Position numbers and translations under genes: made by a program. From Thermoplasmata archaeon (GTDB lineage: Archaea; Thermoplasmatota; Thermoplasmata; Thermoplasmatales; GCA-001856825), in contig JAJYUV010000032.1 in NCBI GenBank assembly GCA_021792355.1, positions 1 to 11,006 of the forward strand: a DNA stretch of 11,006 nucleotides, in the 5' to 3' direction. Shown here in pieces: positions 1 to 6,308 of the stretch. The notes beneath the pieces are model-generated. The model saw only the letters and a program-made list of their open reading frames with translations. It was not told where the DNA came from and searched no databases. The stretch's first letter is position 1. Each line of letters opens with the position of its first letter.

Positions 1-82
1 GAGGGTAAAGGCCTCGGATAGATGTATGACCGTCATTTTGTTCCCTCAAGAATGGGAGGCTATTAAGAAAAGATAAAGAGCA

Positions 83-331
83 TCAATCCATTGATGCTAT
101 CAACGGCATCCCTCTTAACATAGATGTCAACCAATTGTAGGTGACGACCATGCAGTTCACCACCGTGTTCTTCCTCATCAGGAAGTATGCATATATCTTC
201 ATGACGGCCTCCTGTATCTGGTAGACCGGCTTGTTTGCCATTATGACCTCTCCCACCGTTCCCTTGAGAGCAGAGAAGAATATCTCCACCCTCCACCTCT
301 TGTCGTACTGCACCTCCTTCTTCCGTGCATC
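83..331 (-). pseudogene. C-terminal fragment of IS5/IS4-like DDE transposase
   Basis: This is the last part of a DDE transposase of the IS5/IS4 superfamily. The readable frame contains YDKRWRVEIFFSALK, which fits the Y-x2-R-x3-E-x6-K signature around the catalytic Glu of that superfamily. The text after it (VGEVI, then QIQEAVMKIYAYFLMRKNT) resembles the usual C-terminal helix. The frame can be read from a GTG at 313, but a TAA lies about 20 bp upstream of it (about 335), and nothing upstream reads as the catalytic Asp region, so the N-terminal two thirds is missing. Upstream sequence on this strand belongs to a different IS (IS110 remnant), so the junction near 331-340 is a deletion or insertion boundary. 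I see no terminal inverted repeat. It should be inactive. The family assignment rests on the signature only. Confidence 0.7.
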
Positions 332-335
332 TACC

Positions 336-703
336 CGATCTTATCCGGAAATTCTGACTTCGTCAAGGACTGACTCGTCCAGCTCAATCTTATCCACTTA
401 AACGATGTTCGTGTGGAGGCATTTACGATGCTTACTAAGATTTGGCATAATACTACAGCTCGGTTGCTTGCTCGTACCCCTGTATGGCCCCTTCTTGCGA
501 AGGCAGGTGCTTTACCCTCGGAGCTTTCACATCGGCGATTGCTCAACCAATGCGTCCGGTTCGTTTCTATGTTCTTAGGTTTCTTCGTAGATTGGTCTAA
601 CTCCAACTAGTCTTATGAGGTTACAGGCTGCACTATTCCCTCAACACCATTCCACTGTCTTCCGTCTCGCACACTACTTCCTTACTTTTATGTACATCAA
701 TTC
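336..703 (-). pseudogene. Decayed IS110-family transposase, distal part (split by IS1182)
   Basis: Removing the IS1182 element at 704-2326 and one copy of its ATTC duplication joins this stretch to the start codon at 2340. The joined reading begins MIIGIDVHKSKEVVCE, the RuvC-like N-terminus of IS110 transposases with its first catalytic Asp. It stops at a TAG after 26 codons. Farther on, pieces of the IS110 core can be read in shifting frames: DQSTKKPKNIETNRT, then KAPRVKHLPSQE and GYEQATEL. These resemble the K-T-x-x-D-x-x-D-A and P-S-x-E...R...R segments of the family. The spacing between the first Asp and the KKPKN segment is much shorter than normal, so there is also an internal deletion. 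The C-terminal Transposase_20 part is absent; an unrelated transposase scrap follows below 331. The element is clearly dead. Segment matches are from memory of the family. Confidence 0.6.
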
Positions 704-717
704 GAGACTGTGTGAAA
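700..717 (+). repeat. IS1182 target duplication (ATTC) plus terminal inverted repeat
   Basis: ATTC at 700-703 is the target-site duplication. GAGACTGTGTGAAA at 704-717 is the terminal inverted repeat, the exact reverse complement of 2313-2326. This end lies downstream of the transposase gene. Confidence 0.85.
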
Positions 718-2326
718 ATTATTTTTGATTGAGGGATCATATGTATAGCTCCACTTTGACTGAGTTATGGACTTAGAGAACAGGGGTCATTCTTCTATCT
801 CATGTGACCTGAAACAGTGCCTTGACGCCCTTGATGCTTATTGCATTCATCATGTTGCATGCTATAACACTTAAACCAGACTATCCCTTCACCTTCTTAA
901 GACCTTTCAGGAGGGTAAATCCCTGGTTTATCCATCTCCATATCGGACCGAATGGGTTCTCCACTGACCTTTGGCGAAGGATCATCTTCTCGGCACCCTT
1001 TTCCTTTATTCTCTTCCAATGCTCATCCTCTATGTCCCCGTATTCCCACCTCTGGATCCACCTTCCACATACAGATTCGGTACACCTGTTTCTCACTGGG
1101 TACTTCATCAAGCTTTAGTTGAGTATATCCTGTACCTTACCTTTGGGTTTTTCAGATTGGGCCAAATGAAACTGTAGTGCATATCGTTGCCCTGAGGGCA
1201 TGTATGCACATCCGTTAATTGATCATAAGTAAACTTGTCCTTGTGATATTCAGGTGCGGGAATCCCTGTTTTCCTATTGGGATTCTCATGCTCTGCCTAG
1301 GGAATGTAGGCGATAACAAATGCTTCGCTGAGGTCTTTAAGATTTGGCAGAGAGAAATGACCCTTGTCTGCGGAAATGTTTAACTGGTCGATGAACTCCT
1401 TTGTTCCTTTTGCAAGAGGAACGACGGAGGCATAATCGTTGGCGCTGTTGTCAACTAAGTAATCGACGATAAGGTGATTCTCTGCCTCAACTGAAATGTG
1501 GCCATTGTAGCATACGTCAACGCCGTGACGCGTATTTATCTGCCTCGCTTCAGGATCTGTGAGGGATACCTCATCTGTGTTGGACGAGTTCATTTTAACT
1601 TCAACCTCCTTCAGCTTTTTCTTCTTCTCCTTGAGCTTCTCTATCGCCTTCTTTATATTTTCCTTATCAATGTTTTCCTCAATTGCGTCGTTCTCATCCA
1701 TGTCGTGAAGATACTTCTCTATCTTCCTGTCAATATCGTCTATCGTCTTCTTGAGCATCTCTTTTGAGTAAGAGCGGTCCATCGAGTTGACCGCTTTTAC
1801 CTTTGTACCATCAACTGCTATGTCACGTGATTTGAAAAGGCCCTGCTCCTTCAGGAAGAAATTGAACTTCCTGAACAGGGATTTCACCGTATCTATGCTG
1901 TATTTCCTGAAGTCAGCTATTGTCTTGAAATCAGGGGTGAGCTTGCGCATGAGCCACATCACTTCCATGTTGCGGTAACATTCATTCTCGAGCTTCCTTG
2001 AAGACCTTATTCCGTTGTAGTACCCCCAAAGATAGAGCTTAAGCATGTCTGATGGATCGTATGAAGGTCTTCCAGGGCCTTCCTCAAGAACTGCATACCT
2101 GAAATTCATCTCCTTTAAGTCTAGGGAATCCACAAATGAATCGAATAGCCTTGTAGGGTTGTTTTCATCGATGTAATCCTCAATCATGTCTGGAAGGAGC
2201 AGAGGCTGTTTCCTTCCTATTTTCGCTACATAGGAACTGCTCATGAGTGGCTATACGACTGGCTCATGAATAAACCTTATTGTGACCAGATCTGATAATG
2301 TTCTTTAGATAATTTCACACAGTCTC
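704..2326 (-). mobile_element. IS1182-family insertion sequence, complete ends, dead transposase
   Basis: The element is 1623 bp and is bounded by perfect 14-bp inverted repeats (GAGACTGTGTGAAA inward from each end), beyond which the ends stay similar with a 1-nt offset. It is flanked by direct ATTC repeats at 700-703 and 2327-2330, a 4-bp target duplication as expected for IS1182. It carries one transposase gene on the minus strand, now a pseudogene. It landed inside the fifth codon of an older IS110 transposase. The preserved duplication shows the ends have not recombined since insertion. About 100 bp at the low-coordinate end and 70 bp at the high-coordinate end are non-coding, and I see no passenger gene. 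Confidence 0.85.
800..2244 (-). pseudogene. IS1182-family transposase, interrupted by two TAGs and a frameshift
   Basis: The full coding span is about 481 codons, the normal length for IS1182 transposases. The readable N-terminal 315 codons (2244 to 1297) carry the IS1182 entry domain: PGRPSYDPSDMLKLYLWGYY at residues 57-76, then PDFKTIADFRK. Asp145 in IAVDGTKVKA is the first catalytic residue and Asp293 in ISADKGHFS the second. A lysine-rich coiled-coil-like insertion spans residues 165-215. A TAG at 1297-1299 then interrupts the frame. The same frame continues as AEHENPNRKTGIPAPEYH until TGA codons at 1105-1110. Homology resumes in another frame from about 1111 (PVRNRCTES, then RQRSVENPFG with the probable catalytic Glu), hits a second TAG at 881-883 and ends at 800. 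Two nonsense codons plus a frameshift mean an inactive gene. Confidence 0.85.
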
Positions 2327-2330
2327 ATTC
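2313..2330 (-). repeat. IS1182 terminal inverted repeat plus target duplication (ATTC)
   Basis: TTTCACACAGTCTC at 2313-2326 is the inverted partner of 704-717. ATTC at 2327-2330 repeats 700-703. This end lies upstream of the transposase start at 2244. Confidence 0.85.
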
Positions 2331-2354
2331 CTATTATCATGTTGTTACCTCCTT
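2327..2354 (-). pseudogene. Start of the IS110 transposase: Shine-Dalgarno site and first codons
   Basis: On the minus strand AAGGAGGTAA (2354-2345) is a strong ribosome-binding site 4-6 nt before ATG at 2340. The codons ATG ATA ATA GGA AT follow and are cut by the IS1182 insertion. The rest of the gene resumes on the far side at 699 and reads on as GIDVHKSKE. The unusually good Shine-Dalgarno contrasts with the leaderless chromosomal genes nearby, and the IS110 copies at 4754 and 10906 also have one. Confidence 0.65.
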
Positions 2355-2545
2355 GACTCCGGGAAATGTGGCTTGTAACACTCTACTATCCGTCTCTTTG
2401 AGGCACTGTGTCGGTCCGCAAGCTGCCAATCTGGTAAGCGAGTTCGGAGCTCAAAACCTGGTTCGTCAGCCTTTCCCGGACCCGTACTCCATAACGTTTG
2501 GAGTACGGTCAAAATAACTTCTTTCATAGCAGACCTGGTCAAATA
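2341..2545 (-). ncRNA. Structured non-coding leader of IS110 element, candidate bridge-RNA region
   Basis: About 200 nt on the minus strand between the element's outer end and the IS110 ATG contain no convincing protein. They do contain strong inverted repeats: a perfect 9-bp hairpin pairs 2482-2490 with 2500-2508 around a 9-nt loop, and a longer-range pairing brings GGTCCG to CGGACC about 60 nt apart. IS110-subgroup elements are known to encode a bridge RNA of roughly 150-250 nt in the non-coding end upstream of the transposase, so position, length and folding fit. The outer boundary is uncertain. This copy belongs to a dead element. The RNA assignment is inference from family knowledge. Confidence 0.4.
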
Positions 2546-2583
2546 AGGAAGTTTTCGAATTCTCTAGAAACTATCAAAATGTT

Positions 2584-2590
2584 CATATAT
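2584..2590 (+). promoter_or_regulatory. TATA box for the FkbM methyltransferase gene
   Basis: CATATAT lies about 28 bp upstream of ATG 2616, the spacing expected for a leaderless archaeal transcript beginning at the start codon. The motif is near-palindromic and could also serve the minus strand. Confidence 0.5.
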
Positions 2591-2615
2591 AGTGTCGAAT
2601 CTCTTTTCAATAGGG

Positions 2616-3380
2616 ATGTTCAATTATACAGTTCAAAGAGGAGTTAGAATGCTAAAGGTTCTACAATCAAGAGGAGGACTCGGATCACTTGAAATAGCTA
2701 AGTCAATGATTTCTAGATTGGGAAGGAAACGACTGTTGGAAATATATCACAAACTTGGAATATCGGAAGCCGAGAAAACCTTCATTCTTGATTCTGAATC
2801 ACAGCCCTATCCTTTTCTTGAAACTTTCATCTTTGGCTATTATGACCACCTTAAGTACGAGAACAAGATAGTAGTAGATGTAGGTGCACAGACAGGGGAC
2901 AGTGTTCTTTACTTCTGGTACCGAGGTGCCAAATTGATTCATGCCTTTGAACCGGTAGACCAGAATTATAAGATACTGACAAGAAATGTTAGGCTAAATA
3001 ATATAAACTGTAAGTGTTATAATATCGGTCTTGGCGACTCCTATTCAAGAGAAGTTATTAGAATTTTAGGAGATATGGCTGTTTCCAGTCAAATAAACCA
3101 CGAATTTGAATCTACCCAATCTGCGACATTTTTTCCACTTGACTACTTCAGAATCCGTCCAGACATAGTCAAGATAGATGTTGAAGGTCATGAAGAACGA
3201 GTAATTATTGGAGCTCTCGAAACACTTTCTGAAACTAACAATGTAGTAGTCGAGACGCACTCAAAGAGCTTAAGCAAAAAGACTGAGAGCCTGCTTAGGC
3301 CCCTTGGCTTTAGCTTAACCAAGGCTATTAGAAATTACGCTGATGGAAATACAAGAATTGAGTACTGGAAAAAAAAGTAA
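2616..3380 (+). CDS. FkbM-family SAM-dependent methyltransferase
   Basis: The family O-methylates sugars, glycans or other small substrates with S-adenosylmethionine. Numbered from this start, the N-terminal ~75 residues form a variable helical segment. The SAM-binding motif I is VVDVGAQTGDSVLYF (about 86-100). A motif II-like HAFEPVDQNYKIL carries the acidic residue for the ribose (about 109-121). PLDYF and DIVKIDVEGHEERVIIGALE (about 174-201) are the FkbM C-terminal signature. ATG 2616 is preferred because a TATA box sits about 28 bp before it. An in-frame GTG at 2592 would add 8 residues, and a later ATG at 2649 has a weak GAGGAG. The gene stands alone, convergent with a glycosyltransferase, next to a glycan operon, so methylation of a surface sugar is likely. 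The substrate cannot be read from sequence. Confidence 0.85.
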   Translation: MFNYTVQRGVRMLKVLQSRGGLGSLEIAKSMISRLGRKRLLEIYHKLGISEAEKTFILDSESQPYPFLETFIFGYYDHLKYENKIVVDVGAQTGDSVLYFWYRGAKLIHAFEPVDQNYKILTRNVRLNNINCKCYNIGLGDSYSREVIRILGDMAVSSQINHEFESTQSATFFPLDYFRIRPDIVKIDVEGHEERVIIGALETLSETNNVVVETHSKSLSKKTESLLRPLGFSLTKAIRNYADGNTRIEYWKKK

Positions 3381-3440
3381 GCTGTATCAACCATTAGTGA
3401 AGCATGTGACGGAGTGATTATTCATACTCAATTTCAATAA

Positions 3441-3447
3441 CTTTTTA
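3441..3447 (+). terminator. T-rich stretch between convergent genes
   Basis: CTTTTTA lies about 60 bp after the methyltransferase stop and just before the convergent glycosyltransferase stop. Archaeal terminators are often simple T-runs without a hairpin. Support is weak. Confidence 0.25.
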
Positions 3448-3454
3448 AATATTG

Positions 3455-4498
3455 TTAACTCAACAGTTGAATAAATCTTTGTGCAGATTTAGACGGGCTA
3501 TACTCATTCATAATAAACTCTTTGGCCCTAATGATATCAATATTCGAATCAAGCATCTCCTCATAAGTCTGGTAAATACTGGAATTGGGCCTTGCAATTT
3601 TGACCGCATTCGTGTCATTTGGAAAGAATTCCAAGAACGGATGATAACTATCAATGATTGCTGGAGTGCTAAAGAGGAGAGATTCAGCACCAACATGTCC
3701 AAACATTTCATTAACAGTTGGTGTGTAAGTGATGCGAGATTTAGAGTATAATTGTGCTAATTCTTGAGAGCTCAAACCGGAATAAACTTCAAAATCGTTC
3801 GTTTTGAGTTTTACTTCATTATCTACAATGAGTCTTATTGGTATGTTTTTCCTCATCTTAAGATTCTTCATTTCTTCAAAAACATTTCTTAAATAGAAAT
3901 CAGGAAAATGACCCAAGTATACCAATATTCCTTCTTTTCTCTCAGTTTGGAGAAACCCGATGTACTTTCTAAGATTCGTTCCCACTGGTGGGTAAACTAC
4001 CCCTGCAGGACGTGTTGCGTAAAGATAAAGAAGGATATCTCTAGTGAATTCGCTGTTCGTGAATATATAATCGAATTTATTTAGTGTTTTGACATATTCT
4101 CTCGTCAAAATGGGCCAGGGTACAAGCGATCCCATTGTAAATTTGATTGATTTTCTTGAACTGTATTTGTTTAGAACATTTAGACCGTGGAGAATTTGTG
4201 CATATACGATTTTTTTCTGTTTGCTGAAACCTTTTAAAGTTTTCATGGAATAATCTTGTGTCACTAAGAACTCAGGTCGCAAGGAGTGGATGGCCTCTTC
4301 TAGGTCTTCGTAGGTTATCAAATTCACTTTTTCCTCTGTTATTTCCTTAATTTCTTTCAGAGCAATTTTCTGATTTTTCCTCAATAATATATAGGGCGTA
4401 GCGCCAACAAGATTCAATCCGATAGATATATCAACGAAGGGTTTGATCCCTGCACCGTAGTAATGAGCATCTTTACCGAGAATAAAGGCGACCTCCAC
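3455..4498 (-). CDS. GT-B fold glycosyltransferase, GT4-like
   Basis: This is a probable cytoplasmic retaining glycosyltransferase that transfers a nucleotide-activated sugar to a growing glycan. The N-terminal half (about 1-165) is the acceptor domain. The inter-domain region reads FDYIFTNSEFTRDILL followed by VVYPPVG, typical of GT4 proteins. The C-terminal donor domain has YLGHFPDFY (about 195-203) and YTPTVNEMFGHVGAESLLF (about 259-277). The two glutamates there, at about 265 and 273, form the E-x7-E donor-binding motif. At ~347 aa the length is normal for the family. No signal peptide or membrane helix is visible. GTG 4498 fits a leaderless start with the TATA box at 4519-4525; TTG 4501 would add one residue. 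It is a single-gene unit facing away from the IS110 copy at 4668. The donor and acceptor cannot be named. Confidence 0.8.
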   Translation of the reverse strand: MEVAFILGKDAHYYGAGIKPFVDISIGLNLVGATPYILLRKNQKIALKEIKEITEEKVNLITYEDLEEAIHSLRPEFLVTQDYSMKTLKGFSKQKKIVYAQILHGLNVLNKYSSRKSIKFTMGSLVPWPILTREYVKTLNKFDYIFTNSEFTRDILLYLYATRPAGVVYPPVGTNLRKYIGFLQTERKEGILVYLGHFPDFYLRNVFEEMKNLKMRKNIPIRLIVDNEVKLKTNDFEVYSGLSSQELAQLYSKSRITYTPTVNEMFGHVGAESLLFSTPAIIDSYHPFLEFFPNDTNAVKIARPNSSIYQTYEEMLDSNIDIIRAKEFIMNEYSPSKSAQRFIQLLS

Positions 4499-4518
4499 CA
4501 ATTTGAATTTTGATTAAC

Positions 4519-4525
4519 TATATAT
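4519..4525 (-). promoter_or_regulatory. TATA box of the 4498 glycosyltransferase
   Basis: TATATAT is centred about 25 bp upstream of GTG 4498 on the minus strand, and this spacing favours 4498 over TTG 4501 as the translated start. Confidence 0.5.
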
Positions 4526-4541
4526 CATTATCTTATTAATC

Positions 4542-4558
4542 TATCTATTATATAGATA
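4542..4558. repeat. 7-bp AT-rich inverted repeat upstream of the glycosyltransferase
   Basis: TATCTAT (4542-4548) and ATAGATA (4552-4558) form a perfect 7+7 palindrome with a 3-nt spacer, about 20 bp upstream of the TATA box. It might be a regulator site, but AT-rich palindromes arise easily by chance. The rest of 4559-4634 holds nothing I recognise. Confidence 0.35.
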
Positions 4559-4634
4559 AGGTAAAGAAATATGGTCTGTAGTTCAGCTCTCTCATAGAGT
4601 AAGTGCTATTGGTATTTCCTTTTTTGTCTTTGAC

Positions 4635-4643
4635 CTATAAATC
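4635..4643 (+). promoter_or_regulatory. Possible TATA box for the IS110 leader RNA
   Basis: CTATAAATC lies 25-33 bp before the GTCTGAC that opens the shared leader of the two IS110 copies, so a transcript would begin close to 4666-4668. The second copy has a similar A/T-rich stretch (AAAAATCTTTA, 10793-10803) at the same distance. This is suggestive only. Confidence 0.3.
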
Positions 4644-4667
4644 TACTGTTGATTAACAAGATGCTCA

Positions 4668-4753
4668 GTCTGACCGTATAGTAAAGGTCCCCACACGGTC
4701 AGCCCTTTCTCGCTGCTCCTAGTCAGCCTTTGGAGCAGCGAAGGAGTGGATAA
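4668..4753 (+). ncRNA. IS110 leader with two stem-loops, candidate bridge RNA
   Basis: Stem-loop 1 pairs CTGACCG (4670-4676) with CGGTCAG (4696-4702) around a 19-nt loop. Stem-loop 2 pairs CGCTGCTCC (4711-4719) with GGAGCAGCG (4732-4740) around a 12-nt loop and ends only 13 nt before the ATG. In the second copy the first stem reads CTGACTG, which keeps pairing as a G-U wobble, while its loop has several changes and one length difference. GTCAGCC occurs both in the 3' arm of stem 1 and in the loop of stem 2, so CTGAC could switch partners. The leader is short (~85 nt) compared with characterised bridge RNAs, so the RNA may extend farther or be something else, such as translation control. Confidence 0.4.
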
Positions 4754-4854
4754 ATGTATAGGATGAAAAGGAATAGAAAAAGCATGAACAGCACTGTTGT
4801 AGGAATTGATGTTGGGGAAGATAAGAGTGAAGCGTGCTATCTTTCTCCTGCCGG
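4693..4854 (+). repeat. Direct repeat copy 1 (identical to 10845-11006)
   Basis: The 162 bp match base for base at an offset of 6152, covering the leader, Shine-Dalgarno and first 33-34 codons of the IS110 transposase. The identity may continue beyond the window edge. Identity on this scale means recent transposition or conversion between the copies. Confidence 0.9.
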
Positions 4855-5084
4855 TGACACACTGGACCAGTTCAATTTTCAGATTCTGTTTATTGTCAGA
4901 TTGCACTTCGAGTGCTTATGCCTGCTTTACGGGTAATGCAGAGAAAGTCAATCAGGGACCGGTCCAAAGGAGAGTTCATTAGGGAGGTTTGGATAGCTAT
5001 GTAGCAAGGGAAGGGCTGACTTGGAATTCTACATGCCTGCACTCTCTTACAGTTGAAACAGTTTATTTACGTTCCAGTTTCTAA
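4754..5084 (+). pseudogene. IS110 transposase with internal deletion (N-terminus joined to C-terminus)
   Basis: Translation from ATG 4754 (Shine-Dalgarno AAGGAGTG at 4741-4748) reads VVGIDVGEDKSEACYLSP, the RuvC-like N-terminus with the first Asp of the DEDD tetrad, and continues to DQFNF. The frame then becomes nonsense and stops at 4936. In another frame the Transposase_20-like C-terminus can be read: SSAYACFTGNAEKVNQG, one TAG, then DSYVAREGLTWNS and a TAA at 5082-5084. These pieces resemble the LxxYAGL...SG and G-N-x-Y-V-R-x-A-L segments of IS110 proteins. The intervening ~250 or more residues are deleted, with the junction near 4877. No functional transposase is possible. The C-terminal match is by eye. 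Confidence 0.65.
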
Positions 5085-5110
5085 CAAGATAAACCAACAA
5101 ATCTGTATTT

Positions 5111-5127
5111 GGCAAACAAAGAAAAAC
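5111..5127 (-). terminator. T-rich tract after the glycan operon
   Basis: On the minus strand TTTTTCTTTGTTTG begins a few bases after the TAG of the last operon gene. A pyrimidine/T-rich tract without a hairpin is the common archaeal terminator form. Confidence 0.35.
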
Positions 5128-5129
5128 AC

Positions 5130-6302
5130 CTATGAACTTCTTCCTTGGCCTTGATCTGAAGAACTCTCATAATAATTTACCGCCGATAAGAATGTTTCGA
5201 CCATATTCTTCTTTGAAAATTTGTCTAGGACCGCATTCGCGTTACTCTGAAATTTTGTCATGACCTCCCTGTGCGTCAATAAAAACACGACGCTGTTAAC
5301 GATTGAGATATAGTCCCTAGTTGGTATAATCATTCCGTTTACGCCTTCTTCTATTAACTCTCTGGCCCCACTTACGTCAGTTGAAATGACTGCACATCCG
5401 TTAGCCATTGCTTCTAATGCTATTCCTGGAACCCCATCTTCAATTGAGGGTGAAACGAAGATTTCAACTTTCTTGAACAGATCTACTAATACTTCGTCTG
5501 TAACCGCCCCGAGATGCACCCAGTTACTATTAGCAGAGGGCACAGTCTTGTAATCCCCAAAAGTGAAAATCGTAACGTCGCTCCTCTTTTTCAGAATCAA
5601 ATAAATAGCTTCTATTGCATACTCGGCACCTTTGTTTGTATTTCTTCTTAGGGGGATTAGAATAGTATTTGCTTTCCTACCATCTCCACTTCTAGACGAT
5701 ATCTTATTCACGTCTAGGGCAACGGTGACCGCACACCTTCTATCGAGATTAAACTTCTTTCTTGTGGCCTCATTTCCGGCTATAATATTAAACCCACGAC
5801 TGTATGTAGATGTTACTACGTCAGCTAGGGTTACAATGTCGTTCTCGTTAGAATGGTAGACAATAAAATAACCTTTCTTAGTATCTATTCTATTTAATAG
5901 ATAATAAGCAGACCCCCAGTCGTTACATACGACTCTCTTAGAAAATGACAAATACTTTGTTTTTGCGAAATAGACTTTGATTCCACTTTGTACCTTGAAC
6001 TTAAAGGCATTCTTGTTTAATTTCCCATTAAGAACTTGAAATAAGTAATTCCCGACTGAAGATAGAAAAAGCGAGCTAAACAGGAAAGAGAAGAAAAACA
6101 GACCAAACGGCATAGCTCTCCGTTTCGTTCTAATTAAGGAAATCTTGATCTCCGACTGTGGAAGAACAAGCAGTGCGGCCGAATACCCTTTCTCCTTGAC
6201 TCCCTCAGCGAGCAGAATAGCGTGCTTGATTACGTACCCACTGTTCATTATTGGTGGACGCGACACCAAGAACAAAAAATCTATTGTTTTCCCCTGAATC
6301 AT
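5130..6302 (-). CDS. GT4-like glycosyltransferase, last gene of the gmd operon
   Basis: This is a probable GT-B glycosyltransferase, possibly the enzyme that uses the sugar made by the two genes before it. The N-terminal domain contains NSGYVIKHAILLAEGVKEKG (about 20-39), where a G-x-x near the start binds the acceptor side. The C-terminal donor domain has PLRRNTNKGAEYAIEA (217-232; Lys224 is the probable phosphate contact), the segment FVSPSIEDGVPGIALEAMA (282-300) and SGARELIEEGVNG (311-323). The usual E-x7-E appears as D289-x7-E297 with E288 beside it, a conservative change at the first acid. A very hydrophobic stretch at residues 65-83 sits among basic residues (RTKRRAM) and may anchor the protein at the membrane. 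The ATG lies 6 nt after the aminotransferase stop, with GGAG about 9 nt upstream, so it is translationally linked. Length 390 aa is normal. Confidence 0.82.
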   Translation of the reverse strand: MIQGKTIDFLFLVSRPPIMNSGYVIKHAILLAEGVKEKGYSAALLVLPQSEIKISLIRTKRRAMPFGLFFFSFLFSSLFLSSVGNYLFQVLNGKLNKNAFKFKVQSGIKVYFAKTKYLSFSKRVVCNDWGSAYYLLNRIDTKKGYFIVYHSNENDIVTLADVVTSTYSRGFNIIAGNEATRKKFNLDRRCAVTVALDVNKISSRSGDGRKANTILIPLRRNTNKGAEYAIEAIYLILKKRSDVTIFTFGDYKTVPSANSNWVHLGAVTDEVLVDLFKKVEIFVSPSIEDGVPGIALEAMANGCAVISTDVSGARELIEEGVNGMIIPTRDYISIVNSVVFLLTHREVMTKFQSNANAVLDKFSKKNMVETFLSAVNYYESSSDQGQGRSS

Positions 6303-6308
6303 GTAGAA

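Larger units (their letters stand above)
4668..5084 (+). mobile_element. Internally deleted IS110-family element
   Basis: The element keeps the 5' leader, Shine-Dalgarno and first ~40 transposase codons. It then jumps out of frame near 4877 into C-terminal transposase sequence that ends at a TAA at 5082-5084. Positions 4693-4854 are identical to 10845-11006. Weaker similarity continues upstream to GTCTGAC (4668-4674 and 10821-10827), taken here as the approximate left end; the right end lies somewhere in 5085-5129. Most of the transposase is lost, so the copy cannot move by itself. It may be a mobilisable derivative because it seems to retain both ends and the RNA-like leader. Confidence 0.6.

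Noticed and set aside
413..610. 65-residue plus-strand open frame starting at an ATG
   Set aside because: It is antisense to IS110 core segments that can be read on the other strand, has no family likeness of its own and no promoter or ribosome-binding site.
881..1299. Two in-frame TAG codons in the IS1182 transposase, as if TAG were read as an amino acid (pyrrolysine-type recoding)
   Set aside because: The same gene also has TGA stops and a frameshift near 1111, the glycosyltransferase at 5130 ends at TAG, and the first TAG sits where a lysine-like residue is expected (AAG to TAG). Simple decay explains all of it.
2465..2474. GTCAGCCTTT shared between the older IS110 leader and the copies at 4722 and 10874
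   Set aside because: The match is in opposite orientation relative to the transposase genes and only 10 bp long, so common descent or function is unlikely. Probably chance.
2345..2542. 65-residue minus-strand open frame
   Set aside because: It lies wholly in the structured leader of the IS110 element, has no recognisable family and ends just before the real Shine-Dalgarno/ATG, so it is a chance frame.
4643..4906. Antisense frame across the IS110 leader
   Set aside because: It overlaps a leader and an N-terminus that are clearly IS110 on the plus strand; no family likeness.
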